A stretch of 64,000 nt of DNA from assembly GCF_020921035.1 (NCBI RefSeq), contig NC_063152.1, forward strand, positions 1,928,001 through 1,992,000, in the 5' to 3' direction. The position numbers and the translations under genes are program-made. Below are positions 37,892-47,990 of the stretch, piece after piece. How positions within the stretch are numbered: position 1 is the first letter of the stretch; the number at the start of each line of letters is the position of its first letter. Source of the stretch: Rhodamnia argentea. Taxonomy: Eukaryota; Streptophyta; Magnoliopsida; Myrtales; Myrtaceae. The notes beneath the pieces are model-generated. The model was given only the letters and a program-made list of their open reading frames with translations. It was not told the DNA's origin and ran no database searches.

Positions 37892-38240
37892 TTGGCGGGA
37901 GGTGCTTCCACGAAAAAGAGAGAGAAAGTGAGGGGAGGAGAGAGAGTGCGGGCTTAAATAGAGGGGCGAGGGGAGGGAGGCAGTGGGGTTGGTCGGTTGG
38001 GGACCTTCGCGCTCTAATTCCGAACCAATTCCGTGTCGGACCGGTATCGAAAACTAACGCTTAACCAAGTAATTCACAAATGGTCCTCATAAAAAAAAAA
38101 CCATGCCCAACTACGGCGTCAAGCTTTAGAATTTAATCGCTTATCAAATGAAATTCCCCAACATCACTTTCGTTACTAAACCAATCCAATAAGTACTAAT
38201 CCGCTCATTAATTCAATTGATGGAAATTTAGGCCATCACA
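36402..38240 (-). repeat. 5' LTR of the LARD-like element
   Basis: 1839-bp LTR running from TGTGACGACC to GGCCATCACA on the + strand. It carries a long (GA)n run at about 37847-37888 where the partner LTR has a shorter one, so the repeat has expanded or contracted since insertion. Confidence 0.9.
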
Positions 38241-38544
38241 TTTTGAGGCCACAACACGTCGGTCGCCATGGTTTCAACTCCAGTTTTGGAAAGGGGAAGG
38301 GAAAAAAAAGAGAAAAAGTGAAAAGAAAAACAAGGAATACGACAATAAAAAATTTAAACAATATCAAAATATTATGTTGCCGGACGTTCGGCCCCAATCG
38401 GCCAAAATTGATCGGATAAAATGAATTGGCACAACCGCAAAAGATTTAGAATTGAATTAGGAAAAAAAGGTTTGGGAATGATTTGACACGATTACAATAA
38501 GTTTAGGATTTTTTTTGTTAATTTTCCTATTATAATTCCCAAAA

Positions 38545-39002
38545 TGGTTAATACCACGGAAAATTCTAAACTAGTACACCCGTGACAAATTTACCCAAAA
38601 CTATTTGTTAATCACAAAACATCACAAATTGATGCACTTATGACAAATTTACCTCAAACTGGTATAATCGTGATAAATTAACTCTTCATTAGTTTTCGTT
38701 AAATTTAACCGTCAAATTGCTGAGTTGGATGACACATGACAGTTATAAGTGTACCGGTTTAGGATTTTCACCCTCCACTTATTACTAGTGTATCAATTTG
38801 GAATTTTTCGTTGTATTAACCCAATTTAACGAAGGGTAAATTTGTCACATGTGTACCAATTTAGGATTTTTGTGATAAAAAAAATTATTTTATGGTAAAC
38901 TTGTCACATGTGTAGTGGTTTAGGATTTTTTATGGTAAAAAAAATAATTTGTGATAAATTTATCATATGTGTACTGTTTGAAATTTTTTGTAGTATTAAT
39001 CC
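38545..39002. mobile_element. MULE-like non-autonomous element with 9-bp target copies
   Basis: Termini TGGTTAATACCACGG and the inverse AGTATTAATCC. The flanks are TTCCCAAAA (38536-38544) and TTCCTAAAA (39003-39011), 8 of 9 matching. The interior is AT-rich with repeated 'GTGACAAATTTACC' and 'GTGTACCAATTTAGGATTTTT' phrases and no coding frame. Same family as 4783-5370. It sits only about 17 bp beyond the right arm of the Pack-MULE-like element. Confidence 0.7.
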
Positions 39003-40103
39003 TTCCTAAAAATGGGCCTTGCATGTCTGGTTGTGCCACTAGGGTTGAGCCTTTGCTTTTATCTTGGAATGACCTTGAAAAATGATGGGAGCCCAGTCAT
39101 ACTCCAGCAGCCCAAGTCATCGATTAGGGTCAATCAATTGAGAGGCCCCTTTGCCTCTCACTGCCTTGCATTTCCTTTTCCTCCCTAAGCAAGTATTTCA
39201 AGGATACTATGATATGATGTTCCATGAACTCAGTAAATATAAATTGAACTTTGTCGGTTGGATCTGGTGGGATTCATGACGGACGCGACTACTTTCAATG
39301 GTCCAGATTCGAGTTAGTACACATGTTATACCCATATAATGAATTCTCAGTATATTGCGGTTTATAAATTATTGTAAGGTTGCATGAAATCTACAGAAAT
39401 AGAGAGACTTGTTCATCAAAGATGGATAATGTGTTATGTGAACCCTAATTTTCTTGATAGTTTGAGTTAGCTAAATTTTATCTTTTGCACGCCAAAACAG
39501 GGTATCCGGCGTGGACAAGCTATCAATCGCCACGAGTTACTAACTGCACTTAGTACTTGACGGAGCAAGGCATCTTGTCTTATTTGTACGTCCAAGGACC
39601 AAAGATAGCATGGCATTTTCAGAAACCAAACCCCTCTCACTTCTCGACTAACTCAATGTTGGTGAGATTTATGAACTTGCACATGCTCTTTCGGCGAACC
39701 AAATGGTGGCCAGGATGATAGCTAGCTCGTAGTAGCTGCGTATATGGTGACTAATGACGATGCTGAGGCTAATTCGATGATCAATCGATGAAAGTAAAAA
39801 TATATTTCGTTCATGGAGACCATAATTCACGTTGATTAATTACTCAAATGGTAAGGTAGTAGGTTTCCCGACACGACTCATCTAAGTCACGGATAAGTTC
39901 GTACTGACAAAACTCTAGAGAATGTGATACTGTCTAGAGCCAACTTGAATACGCCTTGAGAGATGGAGATAGAGATCATCACCAGCTGAATTGGGAGCTG
40001 CGACTGTACTAGATCAATGAGCTAAACAACATGTCAATATAACAAGTTCTGGAAAGAATGTATGTAATCCAAACAAAATGTACAAGAGTTTAAGAAGTGA
40101 CCC
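39003..40103. other. Intergenic region downstream of the MYB gene
   Basis: No supportable gene. The part next to 40104 is the probable 3' untranslated region of the MYB gene on the minus strand. The rest is AT-rich single-copy-looking DNA. Confidence 0.4.
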
Positions 40104-41289
40104 CTAGCAATTCCATGCAAGTTGGTCTATGGGGCTCAAATTATAATACATTCCACCTGCAGCCACTCCCACCGACGATCGGTCCATGAAATCAAAATCA
40201 AAGCTAGAATCGATGGCCGCGGTGCTCATGAAATCGCAGTTGTCGCTTTCCACCCCTAATTTCCCATTTTTCTCATTGTCCGGGGTGAGTCCAGGAGGCT
40301 GTTGCTGCACCTGCACTTGCGAGGCGTCTTCATGCCTAGGCCCTGCCAATACAGCATTTGCCTCAAGGCCACAATCCCAGAGGCAACTCTCCTCCTCATT
40401 CCCCAATAACCCGGTTGACAACGAGTTCAACAGAGAAGAGAAAGACGACGACGACCTGCCCGCAGCTGCTGAATCCACCATCACATATGGAGAAGCAGCA
40501 CTAGGGTTTTGTTGGTGGTATTCAAATGACACTAAGTTTGAGCTTGTTGAAGAAGTTGCATGCAACATTGGGGGAAAAAGACCAGTACCATTAGGAGTAG
40601 TGGCCTGATCAGGACAAGGAACAGAAGGCAATGTGACAAAGGGTATTTTCACATCCATGGAACAATTGCTTGTACTAGTGCCCGTGCTCATGTGGAAAAT
40701 GGACGATGAATTGGCCTTCTGAAATGGAGTGGCACTATTGTTGGAGGAATTGACATTGCCGCCATTGCTGTTTTTGAGAGACGAGGTGGAGGAGAGGAGG
40801 TTGTGGGTGTTGGGGTCAAGGCCCTGAGCGAGGAGCTTCTTCTTGATGCAAGAGTTCCAAAAGTTCTTGACCTCATTGTCGGTCCGACCGGGCAAGTGCT
40901 TGGCTATCTGAGACCACCTGTTGCCGAGAATCCGGTGCACGTCGATGATGGTCCTCTCTTCTTGGGCGGAGAACGAACCCCTTTTCAGGTCAGGCCTCAG
41001 GTAGTTTATCCACCTCAATCTGCAGCTCTTCCCACATCTCTGCAACCCTGCTTTGCCATATATTAGACTATTAATTGCAGCAGAAGAGCAAAGAAGAAGG
41101 CTAAACACTAAAGAGAAAAGGGAAAGATGCAGAGGTCCAGATGGTATCGATCATCATGCCTGCTAGCTTAGGGACAGAGCTCCAACTGCCGTGACCGTGA
41201 GTGGTGATGAACCGCACGAGCTTCTCGTCTTCTTCAGGAGACCACAGCCCTCTCTTCACCTTCTGTTTGGTGCAGCAGTGGTGACCCAT
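40104..41289 (-). CDS. R2R3-MYB transcription factor
   Basis: Nuclear DNA-binding regulator of 357 residues. Exon 1 is 41289-41160 ([20 protein letters not shown] to PKLAG) and exon 2 is 41047-40104. R2 spans about residues 14-65 with its three Trp (LWSPEED, SWSSVP, LRWINYL). R3 spans about 67-116 with a Phe in place of the first Trp (GSFSAQEE), as is usual, then [20 protein letters not shown] and FWNSC. The [12 protein letters not shown] segment and a Ser/Asn-rich, acidic C-terminus follow, ending DQLAWNC. The MGHH start and the R3 sequence place it near the MYB26/MYB61/MYB86 group, several of which act in secondary wall formation; I cannot choose between them. The usual second MYB intron in R3 is absent. 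The 112-bp intron has a GC donor (GCAG|GCATGA) and normal AG acceptor. Confidence 0.9.
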
Positions 41290-41493
41290 CTATCGATCCT
41301 TCTCTCTTCTCCTCCTCCTCCGCCGCTGCCTTCCCCCTTCTACATAACGACACTCAGGTTCAGGTGATCAACCTGGAGTGTGAACTGGTGGGTGGGGTTT
41401 CTTATATTTTCCTCCAGTTTTATCAGGGAAAGTGGACCTTGGCACAAAACCTTATAAAAATGTTTGCTCAAAACAAGGCTTTTCTTTTCGTGT

Positions 41494-41546
<53 letters not shown>

Positions 41547-43554
41547 TGCTGGAAATATTAAACTTAGGGTATACTCATGACTCAGGAGAGGACCACTGTC
41601 TGATCTCTCTCAGTTGAGTGTTTTTCACTTTGTTTCTTTGAGAGTAGAGTTCCTGTACTGTTCCCACAATGTTCAATCACCCTCCGTTGTTAAATGTTGG
41701 ACGTGTTCTAACTGCATTAACTTGATTTTAGACTTTCTACCCTTGACTTTCCAGTGGCCGGTTGTCTTTTTTTTCTCCTTTTGTCTGAATGTCTTTGCCA
41801 CTGTTCTTTCATGCCTATGCTTAGCTTAGCTAGGAGCTTAATTCTTTTCTTTTACACCCGCCCATCTAATCTCCCTTCTACTAAAGCCCCATAACAAAGC
41901 TAGCTGTATAATGCCCAGCTTCAATAAGCATCCTCGCTTCATTCATTTTTAGGATTATCAAAACCCATTTTTGATCTACATCATAACTTGCCAAAAAAAG
42001 GAATCTATCTATTACATATCGCTTTACCCACCTATCTCTTATCACCCTTCAAATATACCGCTGAATGCACATCACGTTTCCATATGCACTCTGTAATTAC
42101 AATTAAAACCCCCTCTCCCTCGAATCCGATCATCTCCGGGCATAACTCGGCCCCGCCGCCCAAGCACCGCCTCAACCTCCGACACTGATGTCGATGCCTC
42201 CCCCACGACTCGTTGAAAAGACGAGAGTACATGACTATAGAGCATGGTAACAGGTCCCCTTGCTCCAAATCCTCATCTATCTTGTAGAATAACATGTCAT
42301 AATGATGGGTTAAGATTATAATTTGGGGGAAGACCTAATCTTGATATGAAGAAAGGTCCCATCATTTTGCTGCCTGCCTCCAAATTTGACAGACAGAAAA
42401 GGAGCATCTATCCCAAGCCCCTCTCTGTCTCTGTCTCTGTCTCTGCACCTTACACAAGTATTTGCATTAAACAATAAGAATTAATGAGGAATTAGCAAAC
42501 AGATCCATACTTAGTTTACTCAACCGTTGCTTCATGTGTCATTTTCTTGGTGTGGAAGAAGATTGAGATGATTGGGTTAATCCGCTTTCCAATGATCTTG
42601 CCCCCCCTTTCTCTTTTCCTTTCCTTCCTTCTTTGCTGTGGGAGAGGTACTTATCATATAGAATTCCACTCCGGAGGAAATCACGTAGAAAAGCAACCAC
42701 CCTATTAATAAATCTCGATTTTGACTTCCCTTGTCAGATATCATTACTCTCATTTTTTTGACCCTTCTCCTCCCTCCCTGACGTGTTCTATTTGGTTCAC
42801 ACGTGTCAAATGTTGCTGACTTGTCTCTCTGCTGTCTTTTTTTATATCCCTCGTTGCATTATAAGGACAGGCTGAATTGAAATATGCATGGCCGAACATG
42901 CTTTCACCCAAACAAGGAAATCATGCATTGAAGCGTGATATGTCTCTTCAGGGGGCAATATTAATAGGTGAAAATAAATATTCGGGTCATTAAAATTGAT
43001 TTGCCAAATGACGTGATAGATTCTTAGTGGAGGATGAATACGTGGATCATCGCCAAACAATTGTCGCCTTTGGACAGACTTAAAGGGAACAGAGAATATA
43101 ACGATTTTGATTCTAAATTATGGATTTAAATTCAATTTTAAACCTTTTAATTGAATCAATGTTATCCTAAACCTTGAAGTGAAAGTGCAACCTAATCCTC
43201 CTCGCCAAGTGTCACATGAAATTGCTAATGTGGTAGTCTAATCATCGCCCACCATCCTACATGCCATGACCGGTGATCTAACGTGAACAACTTTACTCAA
43301 AACAATGCCATATTGCTTATTTTGGCTGCTAATGAGCCGAGGGGTTGATTGAGACACATTTCACTACTTCAGGGTGTCAATGAAGTATTTACCAAAATAC
43401 TAGGCGAGCGAGTGAAGTATCTCATAAAAGTGTATCTAGAGATGAGCTTTGCAAGAATGAGCTAACATGTTGATTTAGAATATATCCAAACATAATATCT
43501 TCAATTCTTGTTGCTAATTCAAGGGTGAGTCCAATTATAGAATTTAACAACTTA
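41290..43554. other. Upstream region of the MYB gene
   Basis: 2.3 kb with no second gene. A long (GA)n run at 41499-41544 lies about 210 bp before the MYB start (CT on the coding strand). A short CTCTGT hexamer repeat lies at about 42421-42446. A degenerate piece at about 43100-43240 ('TAAACCTTTTAATTGAATCAAT') resembles the terminal repeats of the neighbouring MULE-like family. Confidence 0.45.
41499..41544. repeat. (GA)n microsatellite in the MYB upstream leader
   Basis: About 23 GA units, read as CT repeats on the MYB coding strand, in the interval where the 5' leader or core promoter should lie. Confidence 0.9.
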
Positions 43555-44011
43555 TGGGAAAAGTACCAAAAAAGTTATAAATCTATTGCATTTGTGTCAA
43601 TTCAATATAAACCTTTCAATTATGCCATTTGAATTTTAAACCCTTTGACAATTTACCAATGTAGTTCGTCTAGCCAATTTTGATTGAAAATCACTAACAT
43701 GAATACCATTCTTCCTACATGGTATGCCGGCTCTAACGTAGACATTTTTTTATTTTTATTTTTTGAATTTTTATTACTTTTGAATTTTTTTTTTCTTTTC
43801 TTTCCATTCTTTTTTTTTCCCAACTGTGGGTCGGCGAGGTGGCCGTCCAACCATATCCAACCATAGGCAAGGTAGCAGTTTTTGGCCAAAATTGGCCGGA
43901 TAAATTATGTTAGCAAATCATCAAAATGTTTAGAAATCAATTGGTACAATTAAAATGTTCAGAATTTAATTGGCACAAGTATAGGTTTAGCACATTTATG
44001 GTACTTTTCTG
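43555..44011. mobile_element. MULE-like element, 457 bp, 9-bp target copies
   Basis: Starts TGGGAAAAGTACCA and ends TGGTACTTTTCTG, an imperfect inverted repeat that continues inwards for about 100 bp (for example TCTATTGCATTTGTGTCAAT against the right arm). The flanks are AACAACTTA (43546-43554) and AACAACATA (44012-44020), 8 of 9 matching. It belongs to the same terminal-repeat family as the Pack-MULE-like element at 32454-38527 and the one at 46750. A small GC-rich core (GTGGGTCGGCGAGGTGGCCG) lies at about 43826-43845. Confidence 0.75.
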
Positions 44012-46749
44012 AACAACATAATATTTATAGTGAAAAGGACCAATCGATATAATTAATTAGATGGCTTATAAGTGAGTTACTTGATGCTGTTTGGTCCACT
44101 TAGGTAAGTGAACCAGTTGGACTTTGGGCTCTTTCCTAGAAACTTCGCTATTCGACTTTTGGGGCACATCCCAACGAAACTAAAGGTCGAAAACGAATTG
44201 CGATGAGATCAATGCTTCATACCCTTGAAATGTCTGAGCCTCAATATAACGAGGACATATTCACTAGCAAACCCTCTACGGTATGTACCACAAGGTAAAG
44301 AAGCGAAAGATAGTTGATTGTAGGTCATCAATGGTTGCGCTTCACGATGAGTGAAGATTGACTAAGGTGATAAAATGGCGAGAACGATTCCCCAATATCT
44401 TATAGATTCGGATTGTTCTCTTTCTGCCTTGCCGACAGTGGCATGATCATACCTTCAAACCCTTTTTCATGGTTGAAAAGCGGAAAAACCACATCGATTG
44501 TGCATTCCCCACTTGAGAAGCTATGCACCGTGAATCACTCATTCATTCCCCTCTCCCATTTTGCTTCCTCTCTCCCTTGGGCTCAACCCTGAAAAGAAGA
44601 TGTTAAGATTAGACGCACAAATATAACAAAATAGAAAATAAAGGCGAAAAAAAAATAAATCAAAGTATAAGTTTTATCTTGATTCCCTTAAATTAGGCCA
44701 CATGCAGCAGTAAATTTCACTATAATTAGGACAACGTACTTTTCTATATAGACGACACAAGAAAATCCTAAGAGCCGAGAAAGCCCTAGATCACCCAATA
44801 GTTATTCACAGATGTAAACCCAAACTAGCAATAATAGACAGACTCAAACTATAAAACCATGTGATGGCCTGGGGGCGTTGCCCCCTACAATCCCCCGCAA
44901 GGTCGGCGTGATCCTGGTGTTGAAGTTTGTTTGTAGAACAAACAAAAAGTGTTCTTTTCCAATCTCACATAAGATGAAAAGAAGAGTGCAAGTCTCTTTA
45001 TTAGTTAGAAGGCTACTATAATCTTTCCAAATGAATAAATGGGCAAGTGCGCTATATCTCATTATACCCACATGCGGTTGTACGAATAATTGCGCGGTTT
45101 TGGCACTAATCAACAATCGTTTGATTTTTTATTTTTTTAAATTAAACTAAAAATAAACTATTGATTCCTAATGAAACAGTGCAATTGTTCACGTAGGAGT
45201 TACAGTTATTTTTATTAATTTTTTTCAATTATAATTAATTATTTACGCCAAGACGAAGTTTTTGGACAATGAAGAGTTGTGTCTAAATAAAAAAAATTTC
45301 GGACAACGGAAAGTTGTATCCGAATTAATCGTTCTTTAGACACAAAGAGGTGTGTCCGAAATTAACTATTCTTTGGACACGAATAGTTGTGTTGGAATGA
45401 CAATTTTTGGGACATGAAAAGTTGTCTTCTTTCAATTATTATATATTGAGTGACTCTGTTCATTTTTAGAATTTTTTTAACTTCTATTTTCGTTTTTTCA
45501 AAATGATACACAACTATTGTTTTCAATTGTTTCCCTTGAAAAATCCTGAAGAATTATCAAAATTAATATTTGCTATTCTCACTAAGACTTTGTTATATCC
45601 TAGAGGATATTTGCCTGAAATTATTAACAACTTTGTGGGGCAAATAAATTCTTAAAGAAAGTGTTATCACGGCTCAATATCCTATTCCATTTCATCTCAT
45701 TCCTGACGTTATTATCCAACACCTTGTGCTTACCTATCAATAGGGAGTATGAACCACACCCCAATAGAAGAAAAGAAGCTTCTCCTCTCTACGGTTCGAT
45801 CTTGATAGAAAAAGGGAAATTATTCTCTAGGGTTATCGAGTCTAGGGTTTTCATAAAATATAGAGATATGCTTTTCGTACGTGATGGCGTTACTTGTTTT
45901 ACCACAAAGATAACTTTGTCGCCTTAGAGCGGGTTTGGGTTACTCACTCGGTGCAGCCAAAGGAAAATGGAGCAGCAAGAAAGACCTACAAAACTGTATT
46001 ATATGAGCCTGTCTCTTTCGTTGATGACTAATGTATGATGATTTTTCGTGGCTATTGACATTTCCATGTTTCACGTTTCCATCCAAATAGACATCTGATT
46101 CACAAAGGTCATGCTTAATATTCTGGTGAACTAACTAATCTCGGTGCAATAAGATAATGATAATGATACAAAGGCATGCTCAGTAGGGTTCGTAGAAAGG
46201 GATTGGAAGGCTCTTGTTAATGACCGGTTTGATAAGTTAACTTCACAATTCCAATTTCGTATAAGAACGAAAAGTTTGGCCGGTATTCGAAGGTGAAAAG
46301 CATACCGAGTAGTCGTTTTTTTTTTTTAAACAAACGCCGGGTTTACTAAACATTGATCAACGGCATTAATTTGCCGAGGAAGTGTCAGATTGTTATCGAC
46401 TGTTGAAGATGACCCACTTCAAGTCCGACCCACCACTTAATTAGTCGACTGTTTGCATAACAAGTCTTTAGTAAACGTACCATCGCTCTTTTTCTAATTT
46501 CGTAACAAGACTCGTCCACATAATCGGTTCGCTGTTCGACTAAAAAAAAACCGGATCGATCATTGATATTATTTATTATGTTATTAAAATAAATCAAGTG
46601 GACCTATTCTAGTACCCAACGAGTGTACATCACTTGGTAGATAAACCTTGTATACGGGTCTTCATAAATCTGGCATTATTTTTAACCATTTATGTGAAGA
46701 AAGATTTTCTCTTCTATGACGAGAAAGTCCGCCTTATGTAGCTAAGTAC
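44012..46749. other. Transposon-derived intergenic region
   Basis: No supportable gene. Bases 44600-44900 (phrases 'AAACCCAAACTAGCAATA', 'CTCAAACTATAAAA' and a GGGGGCGTTGCCCCC inverted repeat) and 45735-45770 ('GGGAGTATGAACCACACCCC') are related to parts of the duplicated segment at 57.4-57.7 kb. They look like remnants of one LTR family. Confidence 0.4.
45250..45435. repeat. Degenerate array of short palindromic repeats
   Basis: Four to five imperfect units of roughly 45 bp. Each carries a GGACA...TGTCC-type inverted repeat (for example CGGACAACGGAAAGTTGTATCC, then TTAGACACAAAGAGGTGTGT, then TTGGACACGAATAGTTGTGT). The units could each fold into a short hairpin. Confidence 0.55.
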
Positions 46750-47990
46750 GGGAAAAGTATAAGAAAAGTGCTAAATCTATTGCTTTTGCGTTAATTTAAT
46801 GCTCAATCTTTTAATGATATTAATTTAATCCTAAACCTTTTGACATATAGCCAATTTAGTCCTTCCGGCTAATTTTGACTAGATATTGCTAACGATGGGG
46901 TGAGCATGAGCCGGGTGGGTAGGTTATGGACCTAAACCCTAAATCGACCCCATTATAAGCGGTTCTAAATTTTTGGAACTTGGAACCTACATGTTTGTTC
47001 TAGAGCCTGTTTTGAATCTATCCCTTTTATCCGTCCTGTTCCAAGGTCTATCCAAGAATCTATTTTCCTTTTATTTATTTCATTTTTTCTAGCAAAATTA
47101 TATGAGTAGCAATGAAACGATTCAAAATAAAATATGAATAATAAAACTCACTATTCACTAAAAGCAATAATCCCTATTATGAGCAATAAAAATTACAATC
47201 CACCAAAACAAAGGATGTGAGGCAAGCGAGATTAGGTTTTTTTTCAACAATTGTTAAAAATCGGTTCCAAAATCAGTCCGGCTCATAAGTACTTGAAATT
47301 GAGAATCGGCCCTGTTCCAACCGACTCCCAAAATTTAGAACCGGTTCCCGAACCTATTTTTCGGGTGGTCCGATCCAAGTTCCGGGTGAACTCGGTCCAG
47401 TTGCACACCCCTAAGCGACGTATACAATAGATGACCTACGTGGCACAATCGACACCGACGTGGAGCATTTTGATAAATATTTTAATCCTTTTGGATTATT
47501 TATTTATTTATTTATTTATTTTTTCAAGTTCCTCTGGTGCCCGGCGAGGCGTTGCCCAAAGTGACGGTGGCCCTCGTCGGCATGTGGCGAACGTTGGCCG
47601 GACCGGCTCTCACCCAAGCCAGGGCGGTCTCGCCCGGCGTCGATTGGGCCCGGCAAGGCAAACCCTCACCCAATCCAGGGTGGCCTCGTCCAGCATTGCA
47701 CTAGCCCGGGCGACACCCTACGAGGTCACTTTGACTTTGGCAACACCGGCAAGGCCAACCTTCGCCGACCACCGGAGGAACCCGAAAAGAAAGAAATAAT
47801 AAAAAGTAATAATAAAATAAAAATTATTAAAATATTATTGAAAAATGTCAATATATGTGTCGACCAGTGCCACGTAGACCTTCTAGCGTCCAAGTCAGCA
47901 ATATCTAGCCAAAATTGATCGAAAGAACTAAATTGGCTTTAGGCAAAGGTTTAGAATTAAATTGACGCCAATACAATAGGTTTAGTACTC
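46750..47990. mobile_element. MULE-like element with GC-rich core and nested hAT-like insert
   Basis: The left arm from 46750 (GGGAAAAGTATAAGAAAAGTG, then TTTTGACTAGATATTGCTAAC) pairs with the right arm ending near 47990 (reverse complement AGTACTAAACCTATTGTATT, then TTTTGGCTAGATATTGCTGAC) over about 180 bp. A GC-rich core with CCGGCGAGGC and CTCGCCCGGC lies at about 47535-47780. A second element appears to have inserted just inside the left arm (see 46899-47412). No clear target duplication was found for the outer element. Confidence 0.65.
46899..47412. mobile_element. hAT-like insert nested in MULE-like element
   Basis: Starts GGGGTGAGCATGAGCCGGG and ends TTGCACACCCCTA. It shares interior phrases such as GGGTGGTCCGA and CGGTTCC with the 59718-60534 element and lies exactly between the left arm and the core of the outer element. 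I could not find a clean 8-bp target duplication. Confidence 0.5.

Larger units (their letters stand above)
33043..38240 (-). mobile_element. Non-autonomous LTR retrotransposon (LARD-like), 5198 bp
   Basis: Two direct repeats of about 1.84 kb (33043-34882 and 36402-38240) flank 1519 bp. The element is bounded by identical 5-bp target copies TTTTG (33038-33042 and 38241-38245). Each LTR starts TGTGA and ends TCACA. On the minus strand the right LTR is 5'. Seven bases inside it lies TGGTATCGGAGC (36394-36383), complementary to the 3' end of initiator methionine tRNA. Just before the 3' LTR is a purine tract, AAAAAAGCGGAGAA (about 34897-34884). The interior has no gag, protease, reverse transcriptase or integrase that I can see, so mobility must depend on enzymes supplied in trans. 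The LTRs differ at many positions, so the insertion is not recent. Confidence 0.9.
32716..38269 (-). pseudogene. Captured gene fragment interrupted by an LTR retrotransposon
   Basis: The minus strand begins with ATG at 38269 (MATDVLWPQ) and runs to 38241, inside the target duplication of the LTR element. It resumes at 33037 in the same frame when the element and one TTTTG copy are ignored: NYLIQRIQVSPASFP. It continues to a conserved-looking motif, LMMEKVMILRRGESLDLKIK, ending near 32839. After that the frame runs to a stop at 32716 with no family character. The start and the 'ILRRGESLD' motif resemble a plant family of unknown function that I recall as beginning MATEVLRPQDCLIERI; the identification is from memory. 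The piece holds only the N-terminal part of such a protein and sits tightly between inverted repeats, so it is more likely a captured fragment than a native gene. Confidence 0.65.
32454..38527. mobile_element. Pack-MULE-like element with long TIRs, split by an LTR retrotransposon
   Basis: Left arm 32454 to about 32670 and right arm about 38286-38527 are imperfect inverted copies over roughly 200 bp. The left reads GTCTTAAACTTGTTGCAATT and the reverse complement of the right reads ATCCTAAACTTATTGTAATC. Matching then continues through GTCAATTTTGACCGATAATC / ATCAATTTTGGCCGATTGGG and the CCGGCGACATTATATTTT / CCGGCAACATAATATTTT blocks. Possible 9-bp target copies are TTGATAATT (32445-32453) and ATTATAATT (38529-38537), 7 of 9 matching. 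Between the arms lies a gene fragment, itself interrupted by the LTR element at 33043-38240. Without that insertion the element would be about 0.9 kb. The long TIRs and 9-bp duplication are those of Mutator-like elements. Confidence 0.75.

Noticed and set aside
46899-47412. Exact 8-bp target duplication for the hAT-like insert
   Set aside because: Candidate flanks (GCTAACGA and AGCGACGT) do not match well enough, so the element is reported without a target duplication.
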